Assembly (NCBI GenBank): GCA_963832895.1
Contig: CAWHVQ010000019.1
Coordinates: 93,842 to 157,841, forward strand
Direction: 5' to 3'
DNA: 64,000 nucleotides
From: JAMXLO01 sp963832895
GTDB taxonomy: Bacteria > Pseudomonadota > Alphaproteobacteria > Acetobacterales > Acetobacteraceae
Part shown: positions 42,527 through 50,442 of the stretch, in pieces
Position numbering within the stretch: position 1 is the stretch's first letter
How the letters are laid out: each line of letters starts with the position of its first letter
Notes under the pieces: generated by a model
Databases searched by the model: none
Told to the model about the DNA's origin: nothing
The model's input: only the letters and a program-made list of their open reading frames with translations
Program-made: the position numbers and the translations under genes

Positions 42527-43240
42527 TCAGGCGCCCCCATCACGCCCGAGTAACCAGCTAAAGGCGCCGCGCACAAAGCTCGCTCCATCCCCCGTTGGCA
42601 GATCTCCATGCGCAATCAGCACCCGCTCGATTGGCCACCCGAGAACCTTGTCGAGTGAGGCCCGTGCCGCACGACGATTGAGGAAGCTCGCACGCCAATC
42701 GTTCGGCGCACCTGGATTCGGGGCAACGATCCCACCACGCCGGGCGAGGAAGCCGCGCCACCCTTTGAACCAGTCGCGCGGAAAATTTTGGATCAGATCA
42801 GCGAACAGGGCCGTGTGGCTGCTTCGGTGAAAGAACACGACCTCGGTCAACGCAAAGCTTCCGTGCACAACGACCTGATCGATGTCAGTCGCCCAACCGG
42901 GCTCAGCCGCATCGCCAAGCTCGGCATCGAAGGTCAGGTCCTTGCGCTTGCGCCGCAGGCGCGGCGTTGCGTAGACGCGAGCCGCTTGAAACGCAGACAT
43001 CCATTCCGCAAGAAACAGGTGATGCAGTGCATTGGGCGAGACAAGGTGGCGCACCGGCCCGAGCGCGTCGACTGAAGCGCGAAGCGAATCTGATAGCGCA
43101 ATGGGCGACCAGACGAATAGGCTGCCGTCAGCTAGCCTGATGACCGCCATCCGCGTTGGATAGGGGAAACTGTGAAACGACGTCACCGGACCGTCGGCTA
43201 TCCAGATTTCGGGTCCGAATTGCTGAAGCGGTTCACTCAT
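42527..43240 (-). CDS. DUF4336 domain protein
   Basis: A 237-residue protein with features of DUF4336, a metallo-beta-lactamase-like fold of unknown function. Visible elements are IWIADGPVTSFHSFPYPTRMAVIRLADGSLFVWSP, LVSPNALHHLFLAEW with paired His, GSFALTEVVFFHRSSHTALFADLIQN and ERVLIAHGDLPT. It is annotated from MSEPLQQFG at 43240; an ATG five codons upstream is also in frame. The gene lies between the broken IS/SDR region and the LysR gene, and no operon partner is evident. Confidence 0.75.
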   Translation of the reverse strand: MSEPLQQFGPEIWIADGPVTSFHSFPYPTRMAVIRLADGSLFVWSPIALSDSLRASVDALGPVRHLVSPNALHHLFLAEWMSAFQAARVYATPRLRRKRKDLTFDAELGDAAEPGWATDIDQVVVHGSFALTEVVFFHRSSHTALFADLIQNFPRDWFKGWRGFLARRGGIVAPNPGAPNDWRASFLNRRAARASLDKVLGWPIERVLIAHGDLPTGDGASFVRGAFSWLLGRDGGA

Positions 43241-43700
43241 ACAAGCAGCGCCCACGTGTTTCGCAGAATCTGGTCACCGAGGAACGGCCGCGCAAGACTG
43301 CGACGCTGACGCCAATGTCAGATCCGGGCGTATACTGAGTGGACGGCAGCTTGTAGCGTGTTCCCCCAAAAAACTGACGGCTGTCACATGACCAGTATCG
43401 GTGCCCGCGAAGATCCGTGAGCAAGCTATCGATAAATACCGGTGAATTCCGTGGCTGGCCGTCCTGGACACGTATCGAACCATGTGCGCGGCGCCCGAAC
43501 CACCGTTTTGGCGTGTGCTTGAGGAAATCCGGGGGTGCGGACTGCCGCCTGATACCGAGGCGCCGAGAGTACGGGGGCGTTGGTAAGCCGCATGCTGCGA
43601 ACCGGCCCCCGACAACGGACGTTTGGTCAAGCATGTTGCCGGCAACATGCGCGCCGATTGTCAACGCTTGGTCGCGTTGCACACTGCCTGAAAGCGGACG
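43241..43700. other. 460-base region without a supportable gene
   Basis: No family-like reading frame. The middle (43431-43536) carries a dispersed repeat related to 48211-48282 and to the 3' flank of tRNA-Gln. Short open frames across it appear to be translations of that repeat. Confidence 0.55.
43431..43536. repeat. Dispersed repeat, tRNA-Gln-end-like plus 36-base block
   Basis: 43431-43458 (GATAAATA...GTGGCTGG) matches 51688-51715 at the 3' end of the tRNA-Gln gene in 23 of 28 positions, followed by CCTGGA and TCGAACCA, resembling its T arm. 43500-43535 (CCACCGTTTTGGCGTGTGCTT and on) matches 48246-48281 in 32 of 36 positions. Confidence 0.55.
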
Positions 43701-44660
43701 TTATGCGGAACTGGCGCGTTGGGCAGTGATGCCCTGCACCCGGTGAGAAGATCGCGGGTTCCTGTCAGCTTTGCGGTAACGAAGCGCATCGACCAGCAAG
43801 GCAAACGCCGGTGAAGGTTGCCGCCGGCTCGGATAATACAGGTGATAGCCGGAAAACGGCTGGCACCAGCTTGCGAGAGCCCGAACAAGCTGGCCATCGG
43901 CAAGATACCGTTGCACCTGCTCCTCGGGGAGATAGGCCAGTCCCAATCCATCGAGAGCGGCATTGAGCATAAGGCCGCTGTTGTTGAACACGAGCTGCCC
44001 TTCGACCCGCACCTTGAACTCGCGTCCATCCTTGTCGAACTCCCAAGGGTACAGACCGCCATGGGTCGGCGTGCGCAGATTGATGCAGTCGTGCGCCGTC
44101 AGATCTTGCGGCATGCGTGGCGGCGGGTGTCGCACAAAATAGGCGGGCGCGCCGACAACTGCCATGCGCATGTCCGGGCCGATGCGGACCGCGATCATGC
44201 CCCGCGCGACGTTCCCGCCCGGCCTGACGCCGGCGTCGTAGCGCTCCGCCACGATGTCGGTCAGGCCATAGTCAACCACGATCTCGACCTTGATGTCGGG
44301 ATAGCTCGGCAGCAACCGCTTCAGGACCGGCCGAAGGATCGCGTTGGCGGCATTCTCGGTTGACGTGATCCGGATTGTGCCGGCCGGCTTGTCCCGCAGC
44401 TTGCCCAACGCATCCAGCTCGGCGTCGATCTCCTCGAACCGGGGCGCCACGCCGTGCAGTAGCCGTTCGCCGGCTTCTGTAGGCGCAACGCTGCGGGTTG
44501 TGCGGGTCAGCAGCCGGATGCCGACCCGGGCCTCAAGGTTACGGATGGTCTGACTAAGCGCCGATTGCGACACGCCTAGCCTCGCCGCCGCGCGGGTGAA
44601 GCTGCGTTCCTGGGCGACCGCAACAAAGGCCACCAGGTCATGGAAGCTCTCTCCGGCCAT
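43701..44660 (-). CDS. LysR-family transcriptional regulator (copy 1)
   Basis: 319-residue DNA-binding regulator. The N-terminal winged HTH (FVAVAQERSFTRAAARLGVSQSALSQTIRNLEARVG) is canonical for LysR; the effector domain has GTIRITSTENAA, LPSYPDIKVEIVVDYGLTDIV, YDAGVRPG and a C-terminal SGYHLYYPSRRQPSPAFALLVDALR typical of the aldo/keto-reductase-linked group. It is divergent from the cupin gene and is a clear paralogue of the regulator at 48949. It likely controls the cupin-MFS-AKR genes next to it and itself. Confidence 0.93.
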   Translation of the reverse strand: MAGESFHDLVAFVAVAQERSFTRAAARLGVSQSALSQTIRNLEARVGIRLLTRTTRSVAPTEAGERLLHGVAPRFEEIDAELDALGKLRDKPAGTIRITSTENAANAILRPVLKRLLPSYPDIKVEIVVDYGLTDIVAERYDAGVRPGGNVARGMIAVRIGPDMRMAVVGAPAYFVRHPPPRMPQDLTAHDCINLRTPTHGGLYPWEFDKDGREFKVRVEGQLVFNNSGLMLNAALDGLGLAYLPEEQVQRYLADGQLVRALASWCQPFSGYHLYYPSRRQPSPAFALLVDALRYRKADRNPRSSHRVQGITAQRASSA

Positions 44661-44670
44661 TGATAAGCAA

Positions 44671-44705
44671 TCCTAATAAGTCCATCCCGATCATAGCCGC
44701 TAATC
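44671..44705. promoter_or_regulatory. Conserved 35-base element, probable LysR operator (copy 1)
   Basis: Just upstream of the LysR start. It is identical in 26 of 35 positions to 49856-49890, upstream of the paralogous LysR gene, while the flanks diverge. It contains CCTAA, AAGT, GAT-N-ATA and CTAATC blocks, with imperfect dyad symmetry of the T-N11-A kind expected for LysR sites. Confidence 0.55.
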
Positions 44706-44779
44706 CAGCCTGGGCCAGACGCTACATTGACGCATGCGAGGAGCGATGAATGACGCGCTCCGGGCACAGGAGATCAACC

Positions 44780-45174
44780 ATGGATATCAAGCGCATCGGT
44801 TCGCAGCCATCAGGCAAAGGGCGGCCAAGTATTTCACGGGATCAGTGCGGATCGATCCGCTGAACAGCCCGCCGGAGCCCGCCCGCGTGTCCATGGCGCT
44901 GGTCACGTTCGAGCCTGGCGCACGCACCGCGTGGCACACACACCCGCTGGGCCAGACCCTGATCATTACCGCCGGCTGCGGTTGGGTTCAGCGCGAGGGT
45001 GGGCCGGTGGAAGCGATCCACCCGGGCGATGTGATCTGGTTCGCGTCGGAGGAAAAACACTGGCATGGGGCAACGGCCACGACGGCCATGAGCCATATCG
45101 CGATTCAGGAAAAGCTGAACGGCTCTCCGGTGACCTGGATGGAGCATGTCAGCGATGAACAATATCGGACGTGA
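44780..45174 (+). CDS. Cupin-domain protein with an apparent 1-base deletion near the start
   Basis: Single-domain cupin of about 131 residues, related to small quercetinase-like or auxiliary cupins that accompany aldo/keto reductases. The natural N-terminus MDIKRIGSQPSGKG starts at the ATG at 44780, behind an AGGAGATCAACC ribosome site. The conserved remainder (KYFTGSVRIDPLNSPPEPARV, TAWHTHPLGQTLIITAGCGWVQ with metal His, HPGDVIWFASEEKHWHGA) is in the next frame. One base is missing near 44822. The same downstream frame is also open from an ATG at 44746, so a protein with a different N-terminus might still be made. Confidence 0.8.
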
Positions 45175-45223
45175 GCAGCACGATTTCGTTTTGACAATCG
45201 ATCAGGTGAGGAATGTGCTGTAA

Positions 45224-46429
45224 ATGTCCGCCACCGTCTCGCCGTCACATTCGATCGCTGTTCCCTCCGTCGCCACCGCGCTGCTGCCGATCATGGCCGC
45301 GGTCTCGCTGGCATTTCTGGTCATCGGCGTGGCCTTGCCGGTCCTGCCGTTGCACGTGCATCAGGAGCTTGGCCTCAGCACCTTCGTCGTCGGCCTGGTC
45401 ACCGGCACACAGTTCCTGGCCGCGCTGGCGTCGCGTGTATGGGCCGGCCGGTTCGCCGACCGAGCAGGCGCCAAGCGGGCCGTCGTTGCAGGAATGCTGG
45501 CGGCGGTCGCGGGCGGGCTGCTCTATCTCCTGTCGCTCCGCTTTGTCACCGCACCTTCGGTATCTGCCGGAATCCTTCTGCTCGGCCGCGCGCTGCTCGG
45601 CGCGGCGGAGAGCTTCATCATCACCGGCGGCGTCAGTTGGGGATTAGCACTGGTGGGACCAGCGAATGCTGGACGGGTCATCGCGTGGGTTGGCATGGCA
45701 ATGTTTGCTGCCCTTGCGCTCGGGGCTCCGATGGGCACCTCGCTATACGCCACGGGCGGCTTCGCCACGATCGCGCTCGCGACGACGCTGGTTCCGTTCG
45801 CTGCGATCGCACTCGTCGCACCTCTTGCATCGGTCCCGGCGCAGCGCGGTGCCCGCCCCTCACTGCTCAAGGTCGCCCGCGCGGTGTGGATGCCAGGGTT
45901 CGGGTCGGCGCTCAGCAGCATCGGCCTGGGCGTGATGATCGCCTTCAGCTCGCTGCTTGCCGCCGAGCGCCATTGGAGTCCCGTCTGGCTGTTCTTCAGC
46001 GCCTTCGCCGCGTCCCTCGTCGGCGCGCGCCTTTTCCTGGGTCATCTCCCCGACCGGCTCGGTGGCGCTCGGGTTGCGCTGGTCTCCGTGCTGATCGAGG
46101 CAGGCGGGCTGCTACTCATCGGGCTTGCGCCGGCGCAGATCTTCGGTGTGGCAGGCGCGCTGCTCACCGGCCTTGGCTTCGCGCTGGTCTATCCCGGCCT
46201 CGGCGTCGAGGCCGTCCGCCGCGCGCCGCCTGAAAGCCGCGGCCTGGCCATGGGCGCGTATACTGCGTTCCTCGACGTGGCGCTTGGATTTGGCAGCCCT
46301 GCATTGGGATGGATCGCGGGATGGTCCGGGTTGGGTTCGGTATTTCTGGCAAGCGCCCTGATCGTGTTTGGCGCAACGGCTTTCGCCGTTCGGCTGCTCT
46401 GCCTTGCGCCGAGCGCGGACAGTGAATGA
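45224..46429 (+). CDS. Major facilitator superfamily transporter (YhhS/YfcJ-like)
   Basis: Inner-membrane efflux-type MFS protein, 401 residues, 12 predicted TMs. It has LAFLVIGVALPVLPLHVHQELGLSTFVVGLVTG, the loop 2-3 motif RVWAGRFADRAGAKR and the TM5 motif LGAAESFIITGGVSWGLALVGPANAGRVIAW. The C-terminal half has LFLGHLPDRLGGARVAL and the PGLGVEAVRRAPPESRGLAMGAY segment seen in YhhS/YfcJ. Specificity is unknown. It lies between the cupin and the aldo/keto reductase and is probably regulated by the divergent LysR. Confidence 0.88.
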   Translation: MSATVSPSHSIAVPSVATALLPIMAAVSLAFLVIGVALPVLPLHVHQELGLSTFVVGLVTGTQFLAALASRVWAGRFADRAGAKRAVVAGMLAAVAGGLLYLLSLRFVTAPSVSAGILLLGRALLGAAESFIITGGVSWGLALVGPANAGRVIAWVGMAMFAALALGAPMGTSLYATGGFATIALATTLVPFAAIALVAPLASVPAQRGARPSLLKVARAVWMPGFGSALSSIGLGVMIAFSSLLAAERHWSPVWLFFSAFAASLVGARLFLGHLPDRLGGARVALVSVLIEAGGLLLIGLAPAQIFGVAGALLTGLGFALVYPGLGVEAVRRAPPESRGLAMGAYTAFLDVALGFGSPALGWIAGWSGLGSVFLASALIVFGATAFAVRLLCLAPSADSE

Positions 46430-46464
46430 TCGGTTGAGTCTCACCCGGTGAACCAAAGGAGATC

Positions 46465-47460
46465 ATGATGGAAAAGCGCAAACTCGGCAACGCCGGTCTC
46501 GAAGTGTCGGCCCTTTCTCTGGGCTGCATGGGCTATGGAACTGCCCGCGAATTGCGGGATCGGACGGAGATGATCGTCCTCATCCGCAAGGCGGTCGAAC
46601 GCGGCATCGATTTCTTCGACACCGCCGAGTCCTATGGTCCGCTCACGAACGAGGAAATGGTGGGCGAGGCTCTCAAACCGCTGCGCGATCAGGTCCGGAT
46701 CGCCACCAAGTTCGGTTGGGATATCGACCCCGACACGGGAGTGCATCATGGCGGCGTCAACAGTAAGCCGGCCCATATCAGGGAAGCTGTCGACGGCAGC
46801 CTGAGACGCCTCAGGACCGATTACATCGATCTGCTCTATCAGCATCGTGTCGATCCCGACGTCCCGATGGAGGACGTTGCGGGCACGGTGAAAGAGCTGA
46901 TTCAGCAGGGGAAGGTTCGCTACTTCGGTTTGTCGGAGGCAGGTGCGGGGTCGATCCGCCGCGCCCACGCGGTGCAGCCGATCGCGGCACTGCAAAGCGA
47001 ATACTCGCTGTGGACCCGTGATCCGGAGCACGAGATCATTCCAGTCTTGGAGGAACTCGGGATTGGCCTTGTTCCCTATAGTCCGCTCGGCAAGGGCTTT
47101 CTCACCGGCAAGATCGATGTGAGCACGACGTTTGACGCGTCCGACTATCGCAACGCGATTCCCCGTTTCTCGCCGGAAGCGCGCAAGGCAAACCAGGCGC
47201 TGGTCGATCTTATTCAGTCCGTAGGGGCGCGGCATGGCACAACGCCGGCCCAGGTCGCCCTTGCGTGGCTGCTCGCTCAGAAGCCATGGATCGTCCCGCT
47301 GTTTGGCACGCGGACGCTCGGCCGCCTGGATGAGAATCTGGGGGCGCTCTCCGTCACGCTCACCGCTGACGATCTCGATGAGATCAGGACCGTGGCATCC
47401 ACCATCCAGATCCACGGCATCCGTTATCCCGAGGAGATGCTTCGGCGCTCCGGTCTTTGA
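46465..47460 (+). CDS. Aldo/keto reductase (copy 1)
   Basis: NADPH-dependent carbonyl reductase with a TIM barrel, 331 residues. The tetrad is visible as Asp and Tyr in FFDTAESYGP, Lys in RIATKFGW and His in LLYQHRVDP. The C-terminal cofactor site has PLFGTRTLGRLDENLGAL. The ATGATG start (46465/46468) is preceded by AAAGGAGATC. It resembles the AKR at 50443 over its whole length. It is followed 18 bases later by the broken Uma2 gene. Confidence 0.93.
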   Translation: MMEKRKLGNAGLEVSALSLGCMGYGTARELRDRTEMIVLIRKAVERGIDFFDTAESYGPLTNEEMVGEALKPLRDQVRIATKFGWDIDPDTGVHHGGVNSKPAHIREAVDGSLRRLRTDYIDLLYQHRVDPDVPMEDVAGTVKELIQQGKVRYFGLSEAGAGSIRRAHAVQPIAALQSEYSLWTRDPEHEIIPVLEELGIGLVPYSPLGKGFLTGKIDVSTTFDASDYRNAIPRFSPEARKANQALVDLIQSVGARHGTTPAQVALAWLLAQKPWIVPLFGTRTLGRLDENLGALSVTLTADDLDEIRTVASTIQIHGIRYPEEMLRRSGL

Positions 47461-47478
47461 CCCCAATGGAGGCTTTCG

Positions 47479-48018
47479 ATGGACCTCGCTCAACCAGAGA
47501 CGGAGTTCAGGCGGTGGTGTGAAGCCCAGACGACGGGTCGCTACGAGCGCGTGGATGGCGCGATCGTGGACATGGCACCCGAGCGCGGTGCACACCTTCG
47601 GGTAAAGCGAGCAATCTACAAGGCGCTGGATCGCGCGGTGATCGACGCCGGTGTGCCTTGCCAGGCATTGCCTGACGGCGCGACGGTGGAAACCGGCGAC
47701 AGTGACTACGAACCGGACGCCCTGGTGAATTGCGGCGACCCAATGGCTGACGACGCGATCGCGGCACCGAACCCGGTGATCATTGTCGAAGTCCTGTCAC
47801 CCAGCATGACGTCGACAGATACTGGCGGCAAGTTGGCTGACTATTTCAGCGTGCCATCCGTCGTTCACTACCTGATCGTGCATCCGACCCGCTGAACTGT
47901 TACCCATCACCGCCGGACCGGCGACGGCATCGACACACGGATCATCGTCAGCGGACCGATCACGATGGCCCCTCCCGGGATTATCATCACCGTGGAAGAG
48001 ATCTACGGCGCGGCATAG
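47479..48018 (+). pseudogene. Uma2-family nuclease gene with an internal stop (copy 1)
   Basis: A 179-codon frame of the Uma2/DUF820 PD-(D/E)XK family, interrupted by TGA at 47893-47895 where the intact copy at 48353 has CGG (Arg). Before the stop it has YERVDGAIVDMAPERG, SDYEPDALVNCGDP and NPVIIVEVLSPS...GGKLADYF; after it TVTHHRRTGDGI and VEEIYGAA continue in frame to the TAG at 48016. A GGAGG ribosome site is kept. The truncated product would be 138 residues and lose the last strands of the nuclease fold. Confidence 0.85.
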
Positions 48019-48352
48019 GCCGATCGTCCTTACCCTTGGGACGGCGGTTCGGTGGACCGACCGCTCTCGACCGATAGCGGCGTGGCTGACGAGGTGACCA
48101 CGACCCCGTGAGAGCGCGATCTTGGCACGTTGTTCCCGAGATCCCAGCCAGGACCGGGTTCAAATCCAGCAAGGGGTATGTCGGTAAGATATCGATGTGC
48201 AGTAGGATTTTCGTGGCTGGCCTTCGTGGATACCTGGCGCCGGAGCCACCGTTTCAGCGTGTGCTTAAGGAGATCCGGGGGGTCAACCAATCGATAGCAA
48301 ATGGTCCCGCAAGCCAACCCATGATACCATGAGGCGCGACTGGAGGATTCCG
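48019..48352. other. Gap between the two Uma2 copies, repeat-bearing
   Basis: No gene is seen. A T-arm-like stretch (CCGGGTTCAAATCCAG near 48160) and the dispersed repeat at 48211-48282 occupy the middle. The last 12 bases contain GGAGGATTCCG, the ribosome site of the intact Uma2 gene. Confidence 0.5.
48211..48282. repeat. Dispersed repeat, second copy
   Basis: Shares GTGGCTGGCC and the block CCACCGTTT..GCGTGTGCTT.AGGA.ATCCGGGGG with 43451-43536. This copy lacks about 15 bases between the two blocks. Confidence 0.55.
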
Positions 48353-48913
48353 ATGGACCTCGCTCAACTCGGGACGGGTGGATACTACTCGCGCGAGGAA
48401 TTCAGGCGGTGGTGTGAGGCCCAGACGAAGGGCCGATACGAACGCGTGGACGGTTCGATCGTGGCCATGGCACCCGAGCGCGGCGCACACCTGCGGGTCA
48501 AGGGAGCCATCTACAGCGCGCTGAAGCGCGCGGTCGCCGATGCCGGTGTGCCTTGCCAGGCGTTGCCCGATGGCGCCACGGTGGAAACCGGCGACAGTGA
48601 CTACGAACCGGACGCTCTGGTGAACTGTGGTGAGCCAATGGCCGACGACGCGGTCGCGGCGCCGAACCCGGTGATCATCGTCGAGGTCCTGTCACCCGGC
48701 ACGGCATCGACGGATACCGGCGGCAAGTTGGCTGACTATTTCCGCGTGCCATCCGTCACTCACTATCTGATCGTGCATCCGACCCGCCGGACTGTTACCC
48801 ACCACCGCCGGACCGGCGACGGCATCGCCACACGCATCATCGTCAATGGACCGATCACGATGTCCCCGCCCGGGATCGTCATCACGGTGGAAGAAATCTA
48901 TGGCGCTGCATAG
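48353..48913 (+). CDS. Uma2-family endonuclease-like protein (copy 2, intact)
   Basis: 186-residue member of the Uma2/DUF820 family with a predicted PD-(D/E)XK restriction-like fold. Features are FRRWCEAQTKGRYERVDGSIVAMAPERGAHLRV, the acidic residues in SDYEPDALVNCGEP, IIVEVLSPGTASTDTGGKLADYFRVPSVTHYLIVHP with the Glu and Lys of the motif, and the tail TVTHHRRTGDGIATRIIVNGPITM. It starts behind GGAGGATTCCG; an in-frame ATG 24 bases upstream lacks such a site. It is nearly identical to the broken copy at 47479. The role of Uma2 proteins is not established; they are abundant in multicopy in some genomes. Confidence 0.85.
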   Translation: MDLAQLGTGGYYSREEFRRWCEAQTKGRYERVDGSIVAMAPERGAHLRVKGAIYSALKRAVADAGVPCQALPDGATVETGDSDYEPDALVNCGEPMADDAVAAPNPVIIVEVLSPGTASTDTGGKLADYFRVPSVTHYLIVHPTRRTVTHHRRTGDGIATRIIVNGPITMSPPGIVITVEEIYGAA

Positions 48914-48948
48914 GCTGATCGTCGCGTACCTGTAGGCCGGTCGCGGCA

Positions 48949-49845
48949 CTAGACCAGGTGGTATCGAAGCCTCTCGACGAGCAGGGCGAACGCTGGAGAC
49001 GTGAGACGTCGGCTCGGGTAATAGAGATGGTAGCCGGTAAAGATCGGACACCAGTCGTCGAGCACCCGAATCAGCCGTCCGTCTGTGATGTGCCCGATGG
49101 CCTGGTCTTCGGGCACGCAAGCCAGCCCAAGCCCGTCGAGCGCCGAGCTCAATCTGAGCCCAATGGTGTTGACGACCGTCTGACCCTCGACGCGCACCTT
49201 CAATTCACGTCCGTCCTTTTCAAACTCCCAGGCGAATAGACCGCCATACGTCGGCAGCCGAATGTTGATGCAGTTGTGGGATGTGAGCTGTTGCGGCGTT
49301 TCTGGTCTCGGGTGCTTTGCGAAGTAGCTCGGCGATCCCACCACGGCCATACGAATGTCCGGTCCGATGCGTACGGCGATCATGTCCTTCGCGACCTGTT
49401 CGCCAAGCCGAACCCCGGCATCATAGCCTTCGACAACGATATCGGTCAGACCGTGGTCCACGCTAATCTCGACCTTGATGTCCGGATAGTCGGGCAATAG
49501 CCGTTTTAGGGCCGGCTGCAGGACGCCAATGGCCGGATGCTCTCCTGCCGTGATACGGATCGTGCCCGCGGGCTTGTCGCGCAGTTCGCTCAATGCGGCG
49601 AGCTCCGCTTCGATTTCGTCGAAGCGCGGCGCGACGATACGCAACAAGCGGTCGCCAGCTTCGGTCGACGCGACGCTGCGCGTGGTGCGAGCCAGCAGCC
49701 GCAATCCAAGTCGCTCCTCCAGGTTCCGGATCGTCTGACTGAGCGCCGACGGAGAAACCCCGAGCTTGGCGGCGGCGCGAGTGAAACTCTGTTCCTTTGC
49801 CACGACGGCAAAGGCGCTCAGGTCGTTGAAGTTTTCCTGGGTCAC
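48949..49845 (-). CDS. LysR-family transcriptional regulator (copy 2)
   Basis: 298-residue LysR regulator. HTH: FAVVAKEQSFTRAAAKLGVSPSALSQTIRNLEERLG. The effector domain has GTIRITAGEHPA, LPDYPDIKVEISVDHGLTDIV, YDAGVRLGEQVAKDMIAVRIGPD and TGYHLYYPSRRLTSPAFALLVERLR, matching copy 1 at 43701 almost phrase by phrase. It is divergent from the aldo/keto reductase genes at 50026 and 50443, the same geometry as copy 1, which suggests control of an AKR gene in response to a carbonyl or quinone-like compound. Confidence 0.93.
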   Translation of the reverse strand: MTQENFNDLSAFAVVAKEQSFTRAAAKLGVSPSALSQTIRNLEERLGLRLLARTTRSVASTEAGDRLLRIVAPRFDEIEAELAALSELRDKPAGTIRITAGEHPAIGVLQPALKRLLPDYPDIKVEISVDHGLTDIVVEGYDAGVRLGEQVAKDMIAVRIGPDIRMAVVGSPSYFAKHPRPETPQQLTSHNCINIRLPTYGGLFAWEFEKDGRELKVRVEGQTVVNTIGLRLSSALDGLGLACVPEDQAIGHITDGRLIRVLDDWCPIFTGYHLYYPSRRLTSPAFALLVERLRYHLV

Positions 49846-49855
49846 TTTTTAGCCA

Positions 49856-49890
49856 GCCTAACAAGTACATGCTGATTATACCACCTAATC
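49856..49890. promoter_or_regulatory. Conserved 35-base element, probable LysR operator (copy 2)
   Basis: Located 11 bases upstream of the LysR copy 2 start. It matches 44671-44705 in 26 of 35 positions, again with CCTAA, AAGT, GAT-N-ATA and CTAATC. Conservation over a noncoding stretch between diverged paralogues suggests binding by both regulators. Confidence 0.55.
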
Positions 49891-50025
49891 GCGAGCGCCC
49901 ACACGCGCTAGTTGTGTTCCGTCAAGCGGAGATCGCACTCGTCGGGAGCGCGACGCGCAGTTGCCGCAACGGGCGGGCGGGTCCTTTCGAGGCGCGTGCT
50001 CCGATCAAGCTCGAAGGAGAAGACC

Positions 50026-50415
50026 GTGCAAAAGCGCAAGCTGGGGAAATTCGGCCTGGAAGTCTCAGCCATAGGGTTCGGTTGCATGGGCATGAGCTAC
50101 GGCTATGGCCCAGCGACGGACAGGGGCGAGGCCATCAAGCTCATCCGTGCCGCTTACGAACGTGGGGTCACATTCTTCGACACCGCGGAAGCCTTCGGTC
50201 CCTTCGTCAACGAGGAGGTTGTCGGCGAGGCACTTGAGCCGATCCGAAACCAGGTCGTTATCGCCACGAAATTCGGTTTCCAGGATGGTAACTCGACGGA
50301 GCCCGCTGACAGCCGCCCGGAGCGCATCCGGCAAGTCGCCGAGCAGGTCGTCGCCAGGGTGCCCGTCCGTGGCGACCGCTATCCCGACCACCTGCAGGCC
50401 CGCGTGGGACGCTGA
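50026..50415 (+). pseudogene. Truncated aldo/keto reductase
   Basis: Only the first third of an aldo/keto reductase remains: KRKLGKFGLEVSAIGFGCMGM, FFDTAEAFGPFVNEEVVGEAL, VIATKFGF and DSRPERIRQVAE. After this the frame continues with unrelated residues (QVVARVPVRGDRYPDHLQ) and stops. The catalytic His region, most of the barrel and the cofactor site are gone. The start is GTG at 50026 behind GAAGGAGAAGACC. It lies directly upstream of an intact paralogue, so it may be the leftover of a tandem duplication with internal deletion. Confidence 0.75.
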
Positions 50416-50442
50416 TCGCGTCGGGCACATAGGAGATTGAAC

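Noticed and set aside
43233..43682. 149-codon minus-strand frame between DUF4336 and LysR
   Set aside because: Its only recognisable part is the dispersed repeat also present near 48250; it overlaps the DUF4336 start and has no ribosome site.
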